DNA from: Priapulus caudatus
Lineage: Eukaryota; Priapulida; Priapulimorpha; Priapulimorphida; Priapulidae
Direction of reading: 5' to 3'
Length of the DNA: 24,315 nucleotides
NCBI RefSeq assembly: GCF_000485595.1
Contig: NW_014579329.1
Coordinates: 1 to 24,315, forward strand
A program made the position numbers and the translations under genes. Position 1 is the first letter of the stretch, and each line of letters starts with the position of its first letter. Positions 9,846 through 17,039 of this stretch are shown here, piece by piece. The notes under the pieces were generated by a model, which saw only the letters and a program-made list of their open reading frames with translations, searched no databases and was not told where the DNA came from.

Positions 9846-10062
9846 TGTGACGGCGGCATAGTTTCGGATAGTGTCGGAAGGTGGCGCGGTGTTGCCGCAT
9901 GCGCGAGGCGCGCGCCCTGTCTCGCTCTCTTACTTGGCAGACATTGATGTGAGCAGATGTGAGTTAGCCGGCGTCTCCAAATAAAGCCGTTCATTCATAA
10001 ATTCCGGCGTTTATCGAATTACTGTGAGTGCTCCCATGAAGGCATAATAGTCAGAATTCACA
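9846..10062 (+). repeat. 3' LTR of gypsy element
   Basis: This 217-bp copy matches 3703-3919 with 8 differences, starts TGTGA and ends TCACA. AATAAA is at 9980-9985. CTAT follows at 10063-10066. Confidence 0.92.
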
Positions 10063-10827
10063 CTATTATTTGTTGGCGATTTAATCATATCTCTTCCTCC
10101 ATGGATCATTAATTCATAGGCCATCCCTTGGTTATCTCTGGCTTTATTGCCCTTTAAATCATGGATGATGGATTACTTGTTTAATTTTGTTGTCGTTTGT
10201 TTTCTCTTCGTTGATTCTATTGTTTATGATTCTTATTCTTTGAAATGAATTTTGTCAACTGATTTATGAATTCTGCGATCTTCCTCATTCTTTATGGGAT
10301 TTTCTCTTAGTAGCTCTTCAAAATATTCAACGTATGCTTGTTTGATTTGATCTGCCTTCTCTATCTTTACGTTTGGTAAATTCCTTTTTATGACACTAGA
10401 TGCCTTACTTTCTTTACTAGGTATAATAGCCTTTTTCTTATTTTCCAGAATCCACTCGAGTTTATGCCCCCTTGTTTCTAGTTTGTCATCTAGTTGTTTA
10501 TAGAGCTTAGTTTTTTGTTTCTTTTGTTACTGTATTCCTATTCGATTATTTATCAGTCTTATTCTTTCACTTGTCATATTGCTCTGTTGGTTATTATTGT
10601 CTTGTTTGGCTTCACTCAGTTTTTTTAAACGTCGTTTAATATCGAATAGTTGCTTGATTTCCTTGCTTATCCGGAGGCCACATCTTGCTCTTGACTTAGT
10701 AAAGCATTCAAATATTTTGTGTTTTATAATCTTTGTCCATTTTGTATATTTCTCGTTGAGACTACCTGTTTCTTCCCATATTTTGGCTAATTTGCTGTTG
10801 TTAGTTGCTTTTTTCAGTTCTGATGTG
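10063..10827 (-). pseudogene. LINE, region between endonuclease and reverse transcriptase (broken)
   Basis: Minus-strand reading from about 10827 down to 10222 is open with a single TAA (near 10530). It gives LAKIWEETGSLNEKYTKW, RRLKKLSEA, TKLYKQLDDKLE, LEWILENKKKAI and QAYVEYFEELLREN. This is the Lys/Glu-rich, helical stretch that precedes the reverse transcriptase in many LINEs. After a frame change, about 10170-10063 reads NKARDNQGMAYELMIHGGRD, the start of the reverse transcriptase fingers. The next part of the domain lies across the gypsy insertion, at 3702 and below. No endonuclease domain is visible above 10827, so the copy is either truncated or rearranged there. Confidence 0.8.
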
Positions 10828-11215
10828 CGCAGCGAACGACAGCTGGCAGAGGGGGGGGGGCGATTGCCTATACATCACATGTCCGCGAGAGGGCAGTAGG
10901 GAACAGTCATCAGCAATAGAGGACTTTGACAGTTTGTTGGCGTTTATTTATGGGTTTCCAAAAAAACAACGAATATCAACGGATTTCCAGGTAATTTACT
11001 GCGGAGAGCAAGTAGTATCATATCAGTCCGTATATGGCGCGCGCAAATACGCAGATACATTTGAGGGCCGTAGCAGAGGAACATGACAGGAAATTCTCGC
11101 GCGTAGCAATGGTGAGAAACAGTCGGAAACTCGATCATCATCATCTGAGCGTTATCATTGCTTTCGGCATGTGGCATCTTCTAAAGCTGTGGACACACTA
11201 CGCGATTTTTCATGC
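10828..11215. other. Unassigned stretch between LINE and minus-strand LTR element
   Basis: This segment includes a run of ten G (10852-10861) and a GCGCGC patch near 11037. No gene is supported. The end, CTGTGGACACACTACGCG near 11189-11206, resembles ACTCTGTGGATACACTACGA at 14232-14251 on the other side of the LTR insertion, so both sides may belong to one older repeat. Confidence 0.4.
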
Positions 11216-11370
11216 TGTAAGGTTGGATCCTTACACTGTAGGTTCTCCTGGCCGTCTGGTAGAATGGAGCCTCGAGTCCATCCCAGGCAGCCCTTATATT
11301 AGCTCTAGTACTATATAGCCCGCGGATAGCTGCCGCAGGTACCTGCGGTATCTACTCGGACGTATTTACA
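11216..11370 (-). repeat. 3' LTR of minus-strand element
   Basis: On the plus strand it starts TGTAAGG and ends TTTACA. The part at 11216-11301, which is the R-U5 and core promoter side, matches 14007-14095 closely and includes the AATATAAGGG (TATA-like) motif. The remainder, U3, does not match the other LTR. The U5 end contains a palindrome, TGTAAGGTTGGATCCTTACA. Confidence 0.75.
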
Positions 11371-11934
11371 TGGGACACGTGCGATCCATTATCCGACCAG
11401 TTTTAGCTGGTCGATATGGCACCCACGCTCTTTGCCATTAGCGTCAGCTAGAATAGCGTTCAAGGGTGACGTCATTCGCAGCACCGTATAGGGACCCTGG
11501 AACCGGGGGGTTAGTTTCGCACTGAAGTTCTTTCGTGCATCCGACAACGGGTGTGCCTTTAACATAACTCTGGCCCTTGGAGAGATTGTGCTGCCCCGAC
11601 GGTGGGCGTCATAATATACCTTAGCTTTGGCTGCTGCGGCCTGTTGCTTGGCCTTAATCCGCTTGTACAGCGGGTTCGAAACTCTCTCCTCCCCCCCCCA
11701 ACTGGAGGTCAAAATAAAAACATAATTTCCGCCCAAGAAAAATCTCCGCCGGAGTGTGCCCATTAGTATCATGTTTCGCGGAGTTTAAGGCAAACTGCAA
11801 GTCCGACAAATGCACATCCCACGTTCTATGATCCCCAGCGACATACGACTGCAACATAGCCTTAATGTTACGATTCACCCTCTCTACCCAATGCCTTGGC
11901 GGATTGGCGAAGCGCCGCCAGTAACGATGAGAGT
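11371..11934 (-). pseudogene. Integrase C-terminal part of minus-strand element
   Basis: Minus-strand reading starts at the minisatellite edge with WRRFANPP and VERVNRNIKAML, the end of the integrase core (the catalytic Glu segment). It continues through TWDVHLSDLQFALNSAKH and TPAEIFLGR. A frameshift at the G-run near 11690 follows. The next frame gives ISPRARVMLKAHPLSD and RFQGPYTVLRM, a GPY/F-type C-terminal domain, then HIDQLKLVG and a stop near 11389. No clear polypurine tract is visible before the LTR. Confidence 0.85.
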
Positions 11935-12462
11935 CACAACTAACTCCACGGGGGGAGTCTCAACTAACTCCACGGGGGGAGTCTCAACTAACTCCACGGG
12001 GGGAGTCTCCACTAACTCCACGGGGGAGTCTCAACGAACTCCACGGGGGGAGTCTCAACGAACTCCACGGGGGGAGTCTCAACGAACTCCACGGGGGGAG
12101 TCTCCACTAACTCCACGGGGGGAGTCACAACTAACTCCACGGGGGGAGTCTCAACGAACTCCACGGGGGGAGTCACAACAAACTCCGCGGGGGGAGTCAC
12201 AACAAACTCCACGGGGGGAGTCACAACAAACTCCGCAGGGGGAGTCTCAAACAACTCCGCAGGGGGAGTCTCAAACAACTCCGCAGGGGGAGTCTCAAAC
12301 AACTCCGCAGGGGGAGTCTCAAACAACTCCGCGGGGGGAGTCACAACAAACTCCGCGGGGGGAGTCACAACAAACTCCACGGGGGGAGTCTCAACAAACT
12401 CCGCGGGGGGAGTCTCAACAAACTCCACGGGGGGGTCTCAACGAACTCCACGGGGGGAGGTC
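11931..12462. repeat. 24-bp minisatellite, about 22 copies
   Basis: The unit is 24 bp, with a core of ACTCCACGGGGGGAGTC plus a variable AACTA/AACGA/AACAA linker. Variants CCGCGG and CCGCAG are grouped in neighbouring copies, which shows local spread by duplication. Because 24 is a multiple of 3, long open frames appear on both strands (TPRGESQ-type on plus, ETPPVEFV-type on minus). These are by-products of the repeat. It lies between the protease and integrase remnants of the minus-strand LTR element. Confidence 0.95.
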
Positions 12463-13003
12463 GACATCAAAAGCGAAATTTAACAAGGGCAGACGCCCAT
12501 AGCTCACTCTTATACCCGCATCAAGCGGATCATACGGCTCCAGATGAGGCGGGGTATGCTTAACCATCTCATCAGCTACGCGTAGAGAATCTGCACGCAA
12601 CGGGAAATGCACAACTGGGGAAGAGTCTAACAAAGGCCTGACAGTACGACTTGCGGACAAAGTCTACACTAAGACCCGACAGATTACAAAAATCAATGCC
12701 CAGCAGTATGTTAAACGGCAAGTCATCCACAACGAAAACACGGTGCGAAAACTCGCACTCAGCGAGACGGAACTCGAGCTCGATAAGTCCACTAGCCTAC
12801 CTAGTGCTACCAAAAACCCCACTCAAAAGATTCCGCGATTGCGAAGGCTTCTTCCCTAAAGCTTTAACTAGGGACGAGTTGACCAGAGAAACCATAGCTC
12901 CAGTGTCTACCTCAGCCGTTACGAATGTGTCACCAATTACAATCACAATAGATATGTTCTGGTGAATGCCAATGCCTGGTCTGTAAGTAACAGTCAATGT
13001 CAT
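12463..13003 (-). pseudogene. Aspartic protease and linker of minus-strand element
   Basis: Minus-strand reading of 13003-12797 contains VTAEVDTGAMVSLVNSSL, with the retropepsin DTG active site. In a different frame, about 12780-12650 gives FVVDDLPFNILLGIDFCNL, the ILGxDF-type flap-distal motif. A third frame then reads HFPLRADSL and ADEMVKHTPPHLEP up to the minisatellite. At least two frameshifts are present. Reverse transcriptase should follow, but the minisatellite starts instead. Confidence 0.8.
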
Positions 13004-13065
13004 CCTCCTGTGTCAGCTTATGCATGCCCACTAACTTATACACTGACGAACCCGACTCTCTTTGC

Positions 13066-13257
13066 TCAGCGTCTGCTACCGCACCTCGATCTGCAAGTAA
13101 CTGTCAGAAAAGACTGATGTTGCTGTTGCTGTAATGCTTGTTGCTGCTGTTGTTGCTGCATGAACCCCATCATGGCCTGCATCTCTGCTGAAAGAGCAAC
13201 TGCCCCCCCTGCTTGCTCCTCATCCGAGGATTCTTTCGTAACCCTCTTAGGAGGCAT
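13066..13257 (-). pseudogene. gag N-terminal remnant with polyglutamine
   Basis: The best start is the internal ATG at about 13257 (MPPKRVTKESSDEEQAGG). It is followed by MQAMMGFMQQQQQQQ and a second Gln run. The frame then ends within about 20 residues, and protease sequence begins only about 60 bp later, so capsid and nucleocapsid are missing. The role as gag is inferred from position between primer site and protease. Confidence 0.55.
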
Positions 13258-13329
13258 TTCGTGTGTGTATAAATTAGTACTCACATAAACGGCTGATGCA
13301 ACCTGACTTGCTCTCCGCAAAATCAAGTC

Positions 13330-13985
13330 GCAACCAAAAGTTGGCTTACCTCACCGTTATGTCGTATATATCTCGTGTTCTAATAAGAAAAAAATGTAAT
13401 CCCTTTCTTGTCCCTAACAAAATCCTATAGTGGGCAGAGGCCTCCAAAATGCGCAACCATGCAAACAATCAATACCCTGAATGCAATGTCAATGACACGA
13501 AATACGCGAAAATAAATGCTCAAAACATGCCAAAACCAACGAAATACACGATTCATAATAATACTGTGATATGCCTTACTGCGCCACCTACTGAACAACT
13601 ATCGTACCTATCTCCCTATCTCCCGTTAGTACAGTTGAAAGCTAATTCGCTACCACACGCGACTGTCTGCAAAAAAAACCTCAAACACGACGGAAGTGTT
13701 GAGTACGTGAATACACGAGTCTGAGCGACAAACACGCGGGCTTGACCCTCAGCTGACAGACCTACTGTACGTTCACAGCAGTCTCCCTAACGACATGCGC
13801 GATGCAAGTCGAAAGAACTATGCAGTCTACCATTGTACGCTACGTGCGCCATACAATACGTCTATCCTAGCTTATCAACAAACACTACGATACCCATACT
13901 GGAGAAGGTACTTAGCTTGGTGTGCAGCCTGTTGTCCAGGGCCTCCACACTACGTACGCAACGAACCAGTTAACATCACCACTAG
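13330..13985 (-). other. Leader of minus-strand LTR element
   Basis: About 650 bp lies between the primer site and the gag remnant. No convincing coding region or RNA gene is visible. Confidence 0.5.
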
Positions 13986-14003
13986 ATCCTGTCGACTGCG
14001 CCA
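13986..14003 (-). promoter_or_regulatory. Primer binding site, tRNA-Ser-like
   Basis: On the minus strand, TGGCGCAGTCGACAGGAT starts three bases after the LTR. TGGCGCAGTCG is the complement of a tRNA-Ser 3' end (CGACTGCGCCA). Priming by tRNA-Ser is known for several insect gypsy-type elements. Confidence 0.75.
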
Positions 14004-14006
14004 AAA

Positions 14007-14201
14007 TGTAAAGTTGGATCCTTACACAGTATAGGTTCTCCTGGCCGTCTGGTAGAATGGAGCCCCGAGTCCATCCCAGGCAGCCCTTATATATGCTCGC
14101 AGTCGTGGCCTTGCCTGGCTTGCCGTGAATCCTGGGTCGAAGCCTGTATCGAATCCTGTAGTACGGCTTCGACTCGTAGGTGACGGTATAGACACCTTAC
14201 A
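14007..14201 (-). repeat. 5' LTR of minus-strand element
   Basis: This 195-bp LTR starts TGTAAAG on the plus strand and ends CCTTACA. The minus strand has a TATA motif (ATATATAAGGG near 14094-14084). About 89 bp (14007-14095) match the partner LTR. The U3 part, about 14096-14201, is unrelated to the partner's U3. Confidence 0.8.
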
Positions 14202-14205
14202 ATGC

Positions 14206-14314
14206 GATCGAGCCGGCCGGCTCAGTCGGACGACTCTGTGGATACACTACGAGACTGAGTCGGGCAACTCTGTGGATTTTCAGCCTTAGGGCGATTGGAC
14301 TCACAAAGGTGGGG
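14206..14314. other. Short unassigned stretch with inverted and direct repeats
   Basis: CTCAGTC near 14220 and GACTGAG near 14252 form an inverted pair, and ACTCTGTGGAT occurs twice (near 14232 and 14268). This looks like part of an unknown repeat into which the minus-strand LTR element inserted. Confidence 0.4.
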
Positions 14315-15572
14315 TGGCCGAACAGGATTCATTCTGTGCCCGAAGATATTAAGGCATTTTACTTGGTTAGGAGTGAACTATCCGTGTCAAAGTATCTGCT
14401 CCTGTATCAAAATCGTATGGTAATCCCTACCGAGTGGAGATGAGATATACTGAGCAAGATCTATGAAGATCACCAGGGTATCACTAAGTGTAGGAAACGT
14501 GTAGGGAACGTGTAGGGAACGTGCCAAAATGTCTGTGTGGTGGCCAGGAATAGGGCAAGACATAGCACAAGAGGTTTCTACTTGCCAGTTTTGCCAGACA
14601 AACCGGCCTACACAACAGAAGGAACCATTAATCACTACTCCATTGCCAGCTAGACCCTGGCAAAAGGTTGGGATGGACTTGTGTGAGTTGGAAGGAAAGC
14701 GATATTTGGTCGTGATCGACTATTACCTTAGGTATTTGGAAGTGATGTACTTACCAGAAATCACGTCGAAACAAGTCATTGGTAAGCTCAAGAGCTTATT
14801 CGCAAGATGGGGCATCCCAGAGGAAGTCGTCTCTGATAACGGGGCTCAGTTCACATCGGCGGAGTTCCGGCTGTTCCAGAGTGAATACGATTTCATTCAC
14901 ACAACATCTAGCCCACACTTCCCACAGGCTAATGGTGAGGCTGAGCGGGGAGTGCAAATAGCGAAAGGAATCCTCCGCCAAGAGGATGTGTTTGCTGCAT
15001 TAATGAGCTATAGAGCTACACCAATTGCAGCCACGGGTGTAAGTCCTGCACAGCCGATGATGGGACGGCAGATACGTACCAAATTGCCAACCCGTACTGA
15101 AAATTTAAATCCCAAATGGCCAGATCTTAAGAGTGTCAAGATGACAGATGACCTAGCTAAGACGAGCTACCGTCGGTTCTACAACAGACGTCATTCAGTG
15201 AAATCTCTTCCAGAGCTTGGACCTGGAGACATGGTACGGGTAAAGTTGGACAGGGAGAAGGGATGGAAAACACCGGGAGTGGTTGTGAGTCAAGCGACTA
15301 CCCCACGATCATACATAGTGACCACTGATGATTCGGCAACAATGCGCTGAAATCGAAGACATCTGAAGGTCAGCCTAGGTGATGATGTGGCAGTTCCTGT
15401 GGAATCCCAGGATACACCAATGTTAGAGACAGTGCCATCTTCTGGTGAACGAACTGAGACTCCAGAAGATAATGCACACTAGATAGATGTGGAATCACAT
15501 TCACCCGGTCCACGGACAAGCGGTCGGGTAGTGCGCAAGCCGTTGCGTTTTCGAGATGATATTGATAAATGA
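14315..15572 (+). pseudogene. Integrase of a third LTR retrotransposon (3' half only)
   Basis: Coding similarity begins with WPNRIHSVPEDIKAF, the RNase H-integrase linker. It contains an in-frame TGA near 14437, then ILSKIYEDHQGITKCR with the zinc-binding His. An 11-bp unit is present three times at 14489-14521 and shifts the frame. From 14529 the frame is open: [16 protein letters not shown] (Cys pair), VGMDLCEL (Asp), [11 protein letters not shown] (Asp), [10 protein letters not shown] (Glu), then [11 protein letters not shown] in the C-terminal domain. A TGA at 15348-15350 and a TAG at 15480-15482 interrupt the tail, which ends at 15572. Protease, reverse transcriptase and RNase H are absent, so this is a 5'-deleted copy of a gypsy-type element different from the other two. 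Confidence 0.88.
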
Positions 15573-15766
15573 TTATTGGTAGCGAGTAGGGTGGTTAAAG
15601 TAATCAGTGCTTTGTGAAAATTTTTAATGAGTTAATGCATAGTAAAGTATTGCGTGACCAGGGAGAAAGAAACGGTTGTATTATTATGTATTATTCGATT
15701 CTCAGATATGTTTAAAAAAATGTTTTACATTCAGTTGAGTAACAGACAATCTCAAAAGGAGGGAGA
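15573..15766 (+). other. 3' untranslated region and polypurine tract of the third element
   Basis: This AT-rich stretch ends in AAAAGGAGGGAGA (15754-15766), directly before an LTR start. That is a good polypurine tract. Confidence 0.65.
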
Positions 15767-15949
15767 TGTCACGATACTATTCGGTACTATATGAGTAATA
15801 TAGTGTTAGAGCCAACCGGGAAGGTTCTTAGAATCAAAACTAAAACCGACTTGTTATTCATGATCTGTGTCTGTGTGAGCAGGTTGTGTTATTGTGCGGC
15901 TTGTTAAATAAATGTGTTCTGTTCATTAAAATATATACAGTTCGTGGCA
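15767..15949 (+). repeat. 3' LTR of the third element
   Basis: This 183-bp segment starts TGTCACGA and ends TCGTGGCA, an inverted pair with one mismatch. It follows a polypurine tract, has TATATGAG near 15789 and a polyadenylation signal AATAAA near 15907. No second copy is in the window, which agrees with the loss of the 5' half. Confidence 0.75.
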
Positions 15950-16147
15950 GGCGCGGATTTAGGCCGGTTTGCACCGGTTTCCAGAAACCGGTCACAGGCT
16001 TCAAAATTCACCAGAATGCCACCCAAACTAATAGGCCTACTTTTTTTTAATTGGCCGGGGGGCGATGCCCGCGACCCCCCTAGCTGGCGAACGAACCTAA
16101 TGGAAAGCTGGTCATGCCAAATCCTCTGGTCCTCCGCGCTAGGTTTG
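15948..16147. mobile_element. Possible hAT-like MITE end or fragment
   Basis: CAGGCGCGGATTTAGG directly abuts the LTR end and resembles CAGGGGCGGAT-type hAT termini. An internal palindrome ACCGGTTT/AAACCGGT lies at 15973-15992. A weak inverse match, the complement of CTAGCGCGGAGG, is near 16130-16142. No target duplication was found, so the right border is a guess. Confidence 0.3.
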
Positions 16148-17039
16148 TATCCCTGAATCGCGACACATGGCACTTGGATTTCTCTCACCGCGCACATGCT
16201 CGTCACAGCTCAGGAATTAAATATTTTTGTGCACACCTAGAAATCGTAGATAAGGCGTTTAGAATTAGATTTAATGTAGAGTTAAAATTACGATTTTTTC
16301 AAATTAACAAAACGAATTAAATGTGAATATTTAAATAAGGCCTATCGGTCACTCGAAATTATCTGAAACTGAGAACAACTCGTGCATTCGTCAATGTTAT
16401 ATTTATAAGTTCATCGCTATTTCGCAAGCTGTTTGTCTAGGTCAGGGCATCACGAGCTACTTCTTAATAATAGTTTGGCAGCATTTGTAGGGTGGCGCAT
16501 AGCTCGGACATGGTAGAAGTGGAGTAGCTACCGGCATTGCGGCACATCATAGCGGAGAAAATAACCGTATCTAAGAAATCGTTGAAGCGAAACGGTGCGG
16601 CGTATTACGTGGGCCTAGATACTAAAGCTTGTCATAGGAAGGCGCCATACCGCAATCAGGTAAAATTATATTCAACTGAAATGCTCAAAAAGCATCAAAT
16701 GCTGCTGATCACGAAGTTTAATTTGCACGATGAAGAGCTGCGATATGATGGCACTTGGTTGTTTATGTGATGGTATCGATTGAATCTAGTCTGCGCTAAT
16801 ACAATTCATGGCAGTTTGTTTAGGCAGGAGTCAGATTTCAATGTAATTTAATTGCCAGAAGGTTTATTGTCCACTGTCGACTGCGGCATAACCTATAGGG
16901 GCATAGCATTATGATTGAACTAAGGGTGTGGCGTTTCTACGCAGAGGTGACAATATGTGCCCCTATAAGAGCTAGTGCGTAAATCATTAGTTGTATACAG
17001 GCACACGAGAGCTGGTGGCGCTGTGAAAATCATCTAGAG
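16148..17039. other. Non-coding stretch with one hairpin
   Basis: No gene is supported. TATAGGGGCA at 16894-16903 pairs exactly with TGCCCCTATA at 16958-16967, so a ~75-bp hairpin or mini-MITE may be present. The right part merges into the outer, diverged end of the large inverted repeat. Confidence 0.45.

Larger units (their letters stand above)
3703..10062 (+). mobile_element. Ty3/gypsy-type LTR retrotransposon (6.36 kb)
   Basis: The element has two 217-bp LTRs, a primer binding site, gag, protease, reverse transcriptase, RNase H and integrase in the gypsy order (integrase last), a polypurine tract and a CTAT target duplication. There is no env-like frame. The reading frame is broken at several places (see the parts), so it cannot make a full polyprotein. 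It sits inside a minus-strand LINE. A 609-bp palindrome at 9036-9644 lies in its 3' part, so without that the element would be about 5.75 kb. The LTRs differ at 8 of 217 sites, which points to an insertion of moderate age. Confidence 0.92.
11216..14201 (-). mobile_element. Deleted LTR retrotransposon (2.99 kb, minus strand)
   Basis: Related LTR sequences in the same orientation lie at both ends, with ATGC at 11212-11215 and 14202-14205 as a 4-bp target duplication. On the minus strand the order is LTR, tRNA-Ser-like primer site, leader, gag start, protease, a ~530-bp minisatellite, integrase C-terminus, LTR. Most of gag and nearly all of reverse transcriptase, RNase H and the integrase core are missing. 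Integrase last, with a GPY-type C-terminus, fits the Ty3/gypsy type. The copy is non-autonomous. Confidence 0.85.

Noticed and set aside
10579-10899. 106-residue hydrophobic plus-strand frame
   Set aside because: It is the antisense of the Lys/Glu-rich LINE segment, which explains the Leu/Phe-rich translation.
11931-12462. CRISPR-like look of the regular repeat
   Set aside because: There are no distinct spacers; units follow each other directly, and the host is a eukaryote.
11810-12502. 230-residue open frame of TPRGESQ-type repeats, and its minus-strand counterpart
   Set aside because: It arises because the minisatellite unit is 24 bp, which keeps all frames open. Nothing beyond the repeat supports a protein.
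16537-16770. 77-residue plus-strand open frame (MRHIIAEKITVSKK...)
   Set aside because: Composition is plausible but there is no known motif, no splice context and no neighbour that supports it. It could be a relic; not called.
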